Below, piece after piece: positions 22,514-31,847 of a DNA stretch of 64,000 nucleotides. Position 1 is the first letter of the stretch; each line of letters opens with the position of its first letter. The stretch covers positions 3,793,834 to 3,857,833 of the forward strand of contig JAPTYO010000023.1 in NCBI GenBank assembly GCA_036873135.1. The letters run 5' to 3'. Below the pieces are notes generated by a model, which did not search any database, was not told where the DNA came from, and saw nothing but the letters and a program-made list of their open reading frames with translations. The DNA is from Clarkia xantiana subsp. parviflora. Taxonomy: Eukaryota > Streptophyta > Magnoliopsida > Myrtales > Onagraceae. Made by a program: the position numbers and the translations under genes.

Positions 22514-23368
22514 AAATTACACTCAGTAATAAATATTATATTTTTCCTGTTTATTATTTGTTTACATACTTTTTCAAAATTGTTATTAGAACTTCAAATT
22601 TTTTAAGCTTTCATGATTTTTCCTCTTTGGTGTAATTTTTCAAAGTAATTTCTTAGTATGCATTATGCAAAGGTTAATTTGACCAATTTTGCATAAAGCG
22701 AGTTTCAGAGTGAACTATGAGATTTTTTTAATTACATAATTACATTAGTATTATGTCAGCTCCTTCACTGTTATTACAATTAGCCTAAATCGTACAACTA
22801 ATAACAATGTGACAATAATTTATCCATAGCAATATCATACATCAATGTTATCATCTTTTGTCTAATCAACACTATTAACTACATAGATTAACGATATGAC
22901 TAAACATAATGATTTTGATAAGTTTAAGTATTTCAACAGGAAAAATAAAAGTTTAAGGTCTGAAATAGAAAAAGTGGTAAAAATTTAAGGACCATGTGTG
23001 ATGTTTTCACAAAAAAAATACAGAGTTCCATAAAGAGGTGAGAAAAATAATAATATCGATGTAACTTTCCAAAAATTGAAATATACTAATCAAGTAGAAA
23101 TATTTTAATACATACGAGAAGAATGTGATGTGTTAATAAAAAAAAAAAAAAAAAAAAAAAAAAAAGAAGAATGTGATGTTAAAAAAAACTTGTCAAATTA
23201 TAGCGTATATAACTAGTGGTGAATGCATATGTAAAAATAAGGGACAAATATCGCTTTATTATTGAGTATTTGTATAAAAACTCTTAAGTTTATTCTAAAG
23301 AAAAATATACTTCGAACTCTATTATTATTATTGAAAGACTTCACTATTATTTAGTGCGGCCATTATTA
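22514..23368. other. AT-rich intergenic DNA
   Basis: No coding frame or recognisable element. It contains a run of about 25-28 A near 23140-23165, followed by a short repeat of the preceding GAAGAATGTGATGTT sequence. Confidence 0.7.
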
Positions 23369-24469
23369 TTTGGATTAGGATTTAAATCAAATTGGTATCT
23401 GAGTTAACAGCCCAAAACGAATTGGTACATCCACTAAATTTTGTTGCTTTTTGGTACCCGAGTTATCTGGGTGTTGCACCGTTAGAATTTTTGGTTAAAA
23501 CTAACAGAATCCCACTTTTGGTGCATGAAAAGAAAAAAAATAATACAATTTTTGCATAATAGCAACTCAAAACTTTGGAACTCAATATCTCACTCATTTC
23601 TTCATCTTTTTGGACGAATCTTTTTTTAAAATCGCATAACTTTTCGAGATCTATGCAACCCAGATAGCCGTAAAGTGATTTGCCCAGCTTTTTTCCAATA
23701 AACACCGTTTTCCATGTTAATTCATTCTTATTTGTATCAAACTCCACCGCATTCTAACACTTATCACCCTTGATCACCCACTTTTTTTAGTAATTGGATT
23801 CCAATACTACAATCAAACTGTTACTCTTGGATTCCAACACTTCTTTTTAAGAACTAAATTGATATTATACCTTTCATCCAATAGAAAACAAAAAACGAAA
23901 GTCTGTCGAATTAATTATTATGCAATATATAACTTACTGGAATTTTTCTTGATGTCTCCAATAAACTATACTGGTGTGTCTCTAAATTAATAAACGTCAC
24001 TGCAAGATAATATATGAATCTTAGCATGATAAGCTACCAATTTTTTGTTTATATATTTTGTGGACATGCTGAAAAATTGACAAGTTCTGCAGGTCTTCGA
24101 TTTTAAAAGCTTGACATGGTCCAGCATAAAATTGTAAATGGAAGCTGTTTCTGGCAATAACTCGAAAGAAAATTTACTGGTTGTCTCTTGTCACATAATG
24201 GTAAAAATTCTTTGTGTGGTTCTGTTAATGCCAGTTCATCTTATTTTCTCACATTATGGCCATCCCTCATGATACTGTGAGTATCAATTTTCACATGTAG
24301 ATTAAATGAGAAAATAAACTATTTCTTCTTGGTGTCCATTCTAAAAGTTCTTCCAATACCTTTAACAGTACTTTTCCTATTGTTATACCTCAAGTATGAA
24401 ACATCTTTATCTATCTAAGATCCATATATTCTCTTGCAGTGACGTTTATTGATTTGGAGACATCCCAGT

Positions 24470-25230
24470 TGATGGGTTCCGATGTAATCGTTAGCCCCGT
24501 TAACAGCCAATGGACGGCGAGTAGGTCCAGTGGGCCTCGTGAAAAGCCTGGAAGGCCCAGAGGCCCAGCACGAAGGGTCCCGACTTTAGCGGTCCCGATG
24601 AATGAGCTGAATGCTCCCGATAAGAAGCCTCCGAGTAGGCCCCGATGTGCCTTAGTAAAGGCCCCGATAATAAAGCCCCGCAGAGGCTGGACCTGTCCCG
24701 TAGAGACTGAAGGTCCTGGGTGGTGATCTAGAATGAGACAACTCTGGAGTCCCCGACAGGAGTCGAGACTTGTGATCATAGTATAAGACCGAGAAACCCG
24801 CCTACTAGATGAGAGTAGTGGGAAGACGGTTAAGATATAGATAATCTCCCCCGAGATACGCAGGGCGTGCCCGAGATACGCGGAGGTATGGGTAAGATAC
24901 GCGGAGCGTGGGGCGAGATATACGGAATCCTAGCCGAGGTATACGGAATCGTGGCGAGATACACGGAATCGTAGGTAAAACTGCCAAGCGCAGTAACAGG
25001 TAACTGAGTAACCCCTCCTCCTATATAAAGGAGGAGGTTACCTCAGAAAATCGACTATGCTAATACGAACTTAGACTTTGCTTACCACCCATTGATCACC
25101 GTACTCATTTAAGCATCGGAGAGGGATTCTGGGTCACCACCCAGGTCATCCCCTTTTGCAGGATTACGCGGAGCCCAGGAGTCCAAGCTTTCCATCAAGG
25201 ACGTAACGGAGCTTCGCCCGTGATCCAACA
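24470..25230 (+). repeat. 5' LTR of copy B
   Basis: 761 bp, TGATGGGTTCCG to TGATCCAACA. It has a TATA box at 25022-25029 in a hairpin and subrepeats GAGATACGCGGAG / TATACGGAATC at about 24852-24975. It differs from the 3' LTR at five positions: one near 24570, two near 24780, one near 25102 and one near 25194. Confidence 0.97.
25014..25037 (+). promoter_or_regulatory. LTR TATA box inside a perfect hairpin
   Basis: CCTCCTCC (25014-25021), TATATAAA, GGAGGAGG (25030-25037): an 8-bp perfect stem with the TATA box as its loop. Repeated in the 3' LTR at about 35862-35885 and nearly conserved in copy A. It is the probable core promoter of the element; transcription should start about 25-30 bp downstream. 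Confidence 0.7.
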
Positions 25231-25248
25231 TTGGCGCCGTCTGTGGGA
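25231..25248 (+). other. Primer-binding site of copy B
   Basis: TTGGCGCCGTCTGTGGGA directly follows the 5' LTR. TGGCGCCGT matches the 3' end of plant tRNA-Asp (…ACGGCGCCA), the primer type common in non-chromovirus Ty3 elements; the match weakens after nine bases. Confidence 0.75.
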
Positions 25249-25284
25249 AGCTTACGAAAAGTCAAGATAGCTTCTACCAGATCA

Positions 25285-28200
25285 ATGGCCGGTGGTGGCA
25301 AGAAAAAGCAAGTTCAGGCTGGCAGTTCTCGTCCCGCAGGAACTGTGAACTCCCCGTTGCCAGAACGCGTTGCTGAACAAGGTGAGAACCCTGCTCTCTC
25401 CCAGACAGGGGGGCAAGGTGATGGTTATGAGGTCTCACTCCGAGACGCCGAGACAAACAGGCAGAATGTCCCGCGTAGGGAGGAAGATGAGGCTCCCCCA
25501 AACCCGGTGGGCCATGGAAGAGAGGGAGTCCCGCGAAGGGAAGAAGGGTCGTCTTCGAACTCGGAGTTGGCCAAGGCAGTAGCGGAGGCTATGCCCATGT
25601 TCTTGGCCGCCATGGAGGCCTTGCTGGATAAGAGAGAGGCCGCCAGGAGAGCGGAGGAGTTGCCTCCACGAGAAGAATTACCACCACCCCAGCCGAGGGT
25701 GGACCCAGAGGAACAGGAGGTTCCGCTCAGGAATAAGGGCAAGGAACCAGCACACCTGGAGAAGTTCGTGGTCGACGGCCCAGGACCAGTGCAGAACAGG
25801 ACCATTTCCCTGAATGGCCCTATCACCCCCGATCAGGTGGTGAAGATCGTGAGCATCTGCATGGGTGATCAGAAGCAGATGACATCGGAGCTGAGGGATC
25901 GGTCCAGCCATCCTTTCGTGCCGCGGCTGATCGATACCGTAGCCCCGCCTGGGCTAGGTATTCCGATCATCAAGGAGTACGATGGTGAGGGGGACCCAGT
26001 TCGCCATGTGCAGAGGCACGTCCAGGCCTGTATGGGACGAACATCGAACGATGATCTTATATGCTCATTGTCCCCGATAACCCTGGGAGAAAGGGCCATG
26101 ACTTGGTTCTTCAGCCTCCCTCCAGGAAGCATCACCTGCTGGGCCGATATGCACGATCGCTTCATCAAGCAGTATCAAGGTCGAAGGCGCCTTCTGAAGA
26201 GCGTGAGATCCTTGACTCAGGTGGTGCAGAGGCCCGACGAATCGTTGGCATACTACTACCAGCGATTCACTGCCAGTGCCGCGGAGATTGATGAAGAAAT
26301 TTCGGAGGGTGAGACCAACCGCACTTTCCTGCGGAACTTGAGCGCTCCGTACGGTTCCGACCTAATGCATAGCGTAGCTGCGAAGGCTGTGTGGAGTATG
26401 GAGGCCCTGCAGGCGAGGGTGAAACAGCAAATCGACGTCCAGGAGTCGAAGATTGCTGCTGGAGAACTCGATCCCCCGAAATCGGGAAGAGGAAAGCCAT
26501 CGTCCAAGCTGTCGGATGATCGCAAGGGGAGCGACAAGTCGGAGGGAAGTAGGAACCGTGGTCGTCCCGATAAAAGAGAAGACAAGCGTCCTCCGAGGAA
26601 GGACAACCAAGAGGGTCGGGCTGTTCCCATCAATAGCTCGATGACCTCTGTGTTAGCTGTGATGGACAGACAGGGTCTCGCTCGATACCCCCCGAGAAAA
26701 GAAGGCGAATTCCTAGGAGGCCGTCCTGACCGTTACTGTCGCTACCATCGAGCCAATGGTCACGAGACTGAGAACTGTCGGGAGCTGAAGAAGGAGATTG
26801 AAAAGCTGATCCAGAAGGGAAAGCTGAAAGAGTTCGTCGGGAAGGGTCGGTGCCGATCCCGTTCCGGAAGTCGGTCGCGATCCCGTTCCAAGTCCCGTGA
26901 CCGATCCCCGAAGAAGAAGAAGGTCGAGCATGAGGCCTCGGGTTCAGGTTCCCGCAAGGAGAGGCGCGGAACTATCAACGTCATCCATGGAGGAATGGCG
27001 GCGGGAGGAGATACCTCCGCTTCCCGGGAGAACTACGCTTCTCGCATATCTGCTGCGGTGGTGCTAGGCAAACGGTCCCGGTCGTGGACCCTGAAGGAGG
27101 AAATGGAAATTTCGTTCTCGAAGGAGGATCTAGTTGGCGTAGAGAGCCCTCATGATGACGCCCTGGTCGTGACCCTGGACGTGGACGGATTCGAGATGAA
27201 GCGGATCCTGATAGACGGAGGGAGCTCCTCCGATATTCTTTTCATGGACGCACTGGAAGCCATGGGAAAGACGAAGAAGGACCTGACGCAGGTGGACTTC
27301 CCGATGGTGGGATTCTCTGGCTCCACTTCCTACCCGTTGGGAATGATTACCTTACCAGTAGAGTTTGGTAGTGGCTGGAAAATGGAGAGGCGAAACGTGG
27401 ATTTCGTCGTCGTGGAGTCCGCGGGGGCATACAACGCGATCATCGGGAGGACCACCATCAACCCTCTCATGGCAGTCGCCTCGACGGTCCACCAGAAGAT
27501 GAAGTTCCCGACTGACAATGGGGTCGGAGAGGTCAAGGGCGACCAGGTGGCATCGCGAAAATGCTATGTTAACGCCACCCGACGGAGAAGAAGGGAGGCC
27601 ATGACTGTCCTTCAAACCGATACCGATCCTCGAGAGGAGTATGGGCGTCCCGCCCCCATGGAGGATTTGAAGGAAGTGGAGATCGATGGGCCTCAAAGGA
27701 AGGTGAAGATCGGCTCTGCTTTGTCGGAGGAAAGAGCCCGAGAGTTGATCGACCTCTTGAAGGAGTTTAAGGAGTTGTTTGCCTGGTCCCCGAGTGATAT
27801 GCCAGGAATCAGCCCCGACGTGATAGTGCACGAACTGAAGATAGACCCCGCAATCAAGCCTATCGCGCAGAAAAGGCGTCCGATGGGCGCGGACAAGAAG
27901 ATCGCGATCCAGCAGGAGGTGGGCAGACTGCTCGATGCTGGATTCATCAAGGAACTCCGATTCCAGACTTGGGTGGCTAACCCAGTGCTGGTGCGAAAGA
28001 GTAACGGAAAGTGGCGGATGTGTGTCGACTTCCGCGACTTGAACAAAGCCTGCCCGAAGGACTGCTACCCGCTGCCGAGGATCGACCAGCTGGTGGATGC
28101 CACATCGGGACATGAGCTGTTGAGCTTCATGGATGCCTACTCCGGGTACAATCAGATCAAGATGGCCAAGGAGGATGCCCCTCACACAGCTTTTTACGCT

Positions 28201-30945
28201 GACAGTGACGTCTACCACTACGACGTGATGCCTTTCGGATTAATCAATGCCGGAGCAACTTACCAGCGGATGGTGAACAAGTTGTTCGGGGACATGCTGG
28301 GGAAAACCATGGAGGCATATGTGGACGACATGCTGGTGAAGTCCCGACAGGCAGGAGACCATGTCCAGAATTTGGCGGCGGCATTTGAGCGGATGAAGTT
28401 CCATCAGGTTCGGCTGAACCCCGACAAATGTGCTTTCGGGGTGAACTCGGGGAAGTTCCTAGGGTTCATGGTGAGCCAGAGAGGAATCGAGGTGAACCCT
28501 GAGAAGCTACGAGCAATCGAGGAGATGCAGTCCCCAAAGACTCATCGGGAGGTCCAGGTGCTGATTAAGGGCCGGTTGGCCGCGATGAATCGCTTCCTAT
28601 CCAAGGCGAGTGACCGGGCCATGCCATTTTTCGAGGTGCTGAGGGCCAACAAGAAGTTCGAATGGACCGACAAGTGCGAGGAGGCGTTCCAGGCACTCAA
28701 GCAGCATCTCCGTACCCTTCCGCCGTTGGCGAAACCAGTTCCAGGCGAGCCGCTCTATCTCTATTTGGTTGTTTCTGATGTGGCTGTTAGTTCTGTTTTG
28801 ATTAAAAATGTCAAGGGCAACCAAGTGCCGATCTATTATGTAAGCAAGGCGTTTGCCAAGTCTGAAATAAACTATCCCGCTATTGAGAAGTATCTCTTCG
28901 CGTTGATTATTGCCGCTCGAAAACTGCGACCTTACTTCCATGCCCATGAAGTCACGGTACTGACTAATCAGCCCCTGAAACACTTTTTGAACCGACCGGA
29001 TGCGTCGGGGAGATTGGTAAAATGGGCCATCGAGTTGACGGAATTCCGCATTCATTTTGCTCCGAGGACCGCTATTAAGGGCCAGGCATTGGCAGATTTT
29101 ATAGCTGAGTCTACGGCACCCGATCTGGAAGTAACGGGTCCCGCAGAGGGGGCAACCATGGAGGAAGTCCCGACAGCAGAACAGCAGCCAGAACAGCCAA
29201 ATGAGGAGAATACTTGGGAGATGTACACTGATGGTTCATCGAGTGTAGAAGGCTCGGGGGCAGGATTCGTATTGATACCGCCCGGTGGAGGCGAGCCCCT
29301 GCGATCTGCCTTGGCGTTGACATTCAAAGCCACCAACAACGAAGCGGAGTACGAGGCTCTCATCACAGGCCTTAAGATTGCCAAGGGTACGGGGGTCGAC
29401 CATTTAAAGGTGAAATGCGATGCTAGCTTGGTTGTAAATCAAGTCCAGGGGAACTATGAAGCTAAGAACCCGACAATGAAGAAATATTTGCACGAGGTGC
29501 AGACTTTGAAGGGAAGTTTCAAAAGCTTTGATATCGAGGCGATCCCGAGGGAAGAGAACGCGGAAGCAGATGCCTTGAGCAAGTTTGCCCTGGGAGTGGC
29601 CCCCGAGGAGAATCGGAAGGTGCATTTCCTAGAGAAGGTGATTATCTCAAACATTGATCCGGCGGAGATCTGTGCTATTGAGACAGGATCGGAGGAGGAA
29701 GAGAAGTCCACTTGGATGACCCCGATGGTTACGTACCTAACTACGGGGGTACTCCCCGATGACAAAGTGGCAGCTGTCAGGATACGGCGAATTGCGGACA
29801 ACTATGCAATGGTGGACAACCAGTTGTACAAAAAAGGGTACGTAAAGCCTTTTCTAAAATGCGTAGCAGAGCCTGACACAAATCGGATCCTGAGGGAGTT
29901 ACATGAAGGAGTCGCGGCCTGCCATGAAGGAGCCCGATATCTGGTAAGGAAGGCATTGAACCTAGGCTACTATTGGCCCTCGATGAACAAAGAAGCGACC
30001 GCGATGGTCCGATCCTGTGATGCATGCCAGAGGTATGCCCCAAATATCGTGGCTCCCGCCGCGGACCTAATGCCCATCAGGAGTGCATGGCCCTTCGCGC
30101 AATGGGGAATTGACTTGGTGGGACCACTTCCCCAAGCGAGAGGTCAGTGCAAGTATTTACTTGTAGCTATCGACTACTTCTCAAAGTGGATAGAGGCTAA
30201 AGCATTGGCTAGAACGACGGGGCGGCAGGTCCTCAAGTTCCTTCAGACTCAAATCATATCCCGGTACGGGGTCCCGCGAGTGTTGATCAGTGACAACGGC
30301 CCTCCGTTCAATGGGGCTCAGTTGAAGGAGTATCTGGAAGAACTAAACATTGAGCATCGGACTGCTTCAGTCCGCCACGCTCAGACCAATGGCCAGGTGG
30401 AGTCAGCCAACAAGATCGTGATGGATGGCTTGAAGAAGAGAGTCTATGCCTTGCAGGGCCATTGGCTGGATGAGCTCGAGAATGTGCTATGGGCTGTGAG
30501 AACGACACCCAAGCAATCAATAGGAGAAACTCCGTTTGGCCTGGTTTATGGCACGGAGGCAGTCGCTCCCGTGGAGATAGCGGTGGCGTCCCACCGCGTG
30601 AAATATTACGAGCCTCTGACAAATGAGGAAATGAGACGTCTGGACTTATACCTACTCGAGGAGAAGAGGTGGAAGGCTGATGAAGTCCAGGCTCGAATGC
30701 GTCTGGCAACAGCCCGATATTATAATCGGCGTGTCAGGTCCCGACAATTCTTCGTGGGAGAACTTGTCTGGCGGAGGAATGAGTTTGTTCATCAAGATCG
30801 GATCAACAAGCTGTCACCAAAATGGGAGGGACCTTACAAGATCGTAGGGATGCCAGTGCCCAATGCATACAAGTTAGAGGATCTCGAAGGCAAGACGTTG
30901 AAGCATTCCTTCAGTGGCGAACACTTGAAGAAGTATCATGTTTGA
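25285..30945 (+). CDS. Gag-Pol polyprotein of Retand-like element, intact, 1886 aa
   Basis: Encodes capsid and all enzymes for reverse transcription and integration. The first ATG after the primer site is 25285, although the frame is open from 25231. Gag occupies about residues 1-600, with the retrotransposon gag domain (ERAMTWFFSLPPGSI) and a variant CHHC knuckle CRYHRANGHETENC near residue 484, followed by an Arg/Ser tail. The protease motif is IDGGSSSD (Asp644). RT follows, with FMDAYSGYNQ and YVDD at residue 1012. An RNase H-like region comes next, then a second RNase H (YTDGSSSVEGSGAG, Asp1316), a Tat-lineage trait. Integrase has an HHCC finger (about residues 1535-1580) and D1610, D1670, E1706, an exact DD35E spacing. 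The C-terminus has GPYKIVG and no chromodomain. No stop or frameshift; gag and pol are in one frame. Confidence 0.95.
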   Translation: MAGGGKKKQVQAGSSRPAGTVNSPLPERVAEQGENPALSQTGGQGDGYEVSLRDAETNRQNVPRREEDEAPPNPVGHGREGVPRREEGSSSNSELAKAVAEAMPMFLAAMEALLDKREAARRAEELPPREELPPPQPRVDPEEQEVPLRNKGKEPAHLEKFVVDGPGPVQNRTISLNGPITPDQVVKIVSICMGDQKQMTSELRDRSSHPFVPRLIDTVAPPGLGIPIIKEYDGEGDPVRHVQRHVQACMGRTSNDDLICSLSPITLGERAMTWFFSLPPGSITCWADMHDRFIKQYQGRRRLLKSVRSLTQVVQRPDESLAYYYQRFTASAAEIDEEISEGETNRTFLRNLSAPYGSDLMHSVAAKAVWSMEALQARVKQQIDVQESKIAAGELDPPKSGRGKPSSKLSDDRKGSDKSEGSRNRGRPDKREDKRPPRKDNQEGRAVPINSSMTSVLAVMDRQGLARYPPRKEGEFLGGRPDRYCRYHRANGHETENCRELKKEIEKLIQKGKLKEFVGKGRCRSRSGSRSRSRSKSRDRSPKKKKVEHEASGSGSRKERRGTINVIHGGMAAGGDTSASRENYASRISAAVVLGKRSRSWTLKEEMEISFSKEDLVGVESPHDDALVVTLDVDGFEMKRILIDGGSSSDILFMDALEAMGKTKKDLTQVDFPMVGFSGSTSYPLGMITLPVEFGSGWKMERRNVDFVVVESAGAYNAIIGRTTINPLMAVASTVHQKMKFPTDNGVGEVKGDQVASRKCYVNATRRRRREAMTVLQTDTDPREEYGRPAPMEDLKEVEIDGPQRKVKIGSALSEERARELIDLLKEFKELFAWSPSDMPGISPDVIVHELKIDPAIKPIAQKRRPMGADKKIAIQQEVGRLLDAGFIKELRFQTWVANPVLVRKSNGKWRMCVDFRDLNKACPKDCYPLPRIDQLVDATSGHELLSFMDAYSGYNQIKMAKEDAPHTAFYADSDVYHYDVMPFGLINAGATYQRMVNKLFGDMLGKTMEAYVDDMLVKSRQAGDHVQNLAAAFERMKFHQVRLNPDKCAFGVNSGKFLGFMVSQRGIEVNPEKLRAIEEMQSPKTHREVQVLIKGRLAAMNRFLSKASDRAMPFFEVLRANKKFEWTDKCEEAFQALKQHLRTLPPLAKPVPGEPLYLYLVVSDVAVSSVLIKNVKGNQVPIYYVSKAFAKSEINYPAIEKYLFALIIAARKLRPYFHAHEVTVLTNQPLKHFLNRPDASGRLVKWAIELTEFRIHFAPRTAIKGQALADFIAESTAPDLEVTGPAEGATMEEVPTAEQQPEQPNEENTWEMYTDGSSSVEGSGAGFVLIPPGGGEPLRSALALTFKATNNEAEYEALITGLKIAKGTGVDHLKVKCDASLVVNQVQGNYEAKNPTMKKYLHEVQTLKGSFKSFDIEAIPREENAEADALSKFALGVAPEENRKVHFLEKVIISNIDPAEICAIETGSEEEEKSTWMTPMVTYLTTGVLPDDKVAAVRIRRIADNYAMVDNQLYKKGYVKPFLKCVAEPDTNRILRELHEGVAACHEGARYLVRKALNLGYYWPSMNKEATAMVRSCDACQRYAPNIVAPAADLMPIRSAWPFAQWGIDLVGPLPQARGQCKYLLVAIDYFSKWIEAKALARTTGRQVLKFLQTQIISRYGVPRVLISDNGPPFNGAQLKEYLEELNIEHRTASVRHAQTNGQVESANKIVMDGLKKRVYALQGHWLDELENVLWAVRTTPKQSIGETPFGLVYGTEAVAPVEIAVASHRVKYYEPLTNEEMRRLDLYLLEEKRWKADEVQARMRLATARYYNRRVRSRQFFVGELVWRRNEFVHQDRINKLSPKWEGPYKIVGMPVPNAYKLEDLEGKTLKHSFSGEHLKKYHV

Positions 30946-31079
30946 TATTAAGCCGCCGTGAAGGGCGCAAATTGTCTATCAATAAGATCCGATGTAAGCC
31001 TATTTTGAGTTATTTATGAATAAAGAAATTGCCTTCCTATCAAATTGCCCTCAAATTTATTCTAACTGTTAGTAAGACG

Positions 31080-31645
31080 TCCTGAGTGATGCAACAAAAG
31101 CCTTCCGAGGTACGATGAAAGCCCCGCGGGGGATGCGTAAGTCGTCTATATGGCGCGGCCAAAAGCCTTAACAGGTACGGACAAAAGCCCTGCGGGGTAC
31201 ACGTAAGTCGTCTATATGATGCAACCAAAAGCCTAGGTATGAAAAGACCCTGATGGGTCTGCGTAAGTCGTCTATATGATGCGGCCAAAAGCCTTAACGG
31301 GTATGAAAAAGCCTTAACAGGTCCGTGTAAGTCGTCTATATGATGCGACAAAAAGCCTTAACGGGTACGACTAAGCCGTCCAGTAGAGACGCGATGAAAG
31401 CCCTAAAGGGTATGAAAATGGCCTTGAAAGGCATGGACGAAAAGCCTTAAGTGGTAAAGTCCCGATTTTGGACGAGAAACCTTAAGTGGTGAAGTCCCGA
31501 TTTTGGACGAGAAACCTTAAGTGGTGAAGTCCCGATTTTGGACGAGAAACCTTAAGTGGTGAAGTCCCGATTTTGGATGAGAAGCCTTAAGTGGTGAAGT
31601 CCCGATTTTGGATGAGAAGCCTTAAGTGGTAAAGTCCCGAGTTAA
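31080..31645 (+). repeat. 3' tandem repeats of copy B
   Basis: About 31080-31430 holds degenerate 60-64-bp units (CGTAAGTCGTCTATATGATG, AAAAGCCTTAAC). About 31440-31640 holds six nearly identical 35-bp units (GAGAAACCTTAAGTGGTGAA, GTCCCGATTTTG). The array matches that of copy A in place and sequence but has two more bases per unit. Confidence 0.9.
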
Positions 31646-31847
31646 ACGTCGGAAGGACGTATGAAGTCATTTTAATGGGGCATCGGAACGTTCTGAGTAA
31701 CGAATTTTAAGCCGCTTTAGATAAAGTGCAGATGAATATCGACGCCAAAACAGATAAAAGAAGTTCCTTATATAAAGGCTCGAAGGCCAAAGGAGTTCGT
31801 TACAAGAAACAAAGGAGAAAAATAACAAGGACTAAAAGATGTAAGCA

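Noticed and set aside
23463..23747. 94-codon frame on the minus strand
   Set aside because: It lies inside the arm of the Mutator-like element and is broken in the other arm.
25274..30709. Numerous antisense open frames across gag-pol of copy B
   Set aside because: They mirror the codon bias of the plus-strand polyprotein, lack splice or domain signals and have no recognised products. Only the antisense gene at 31848-34571 has such support.
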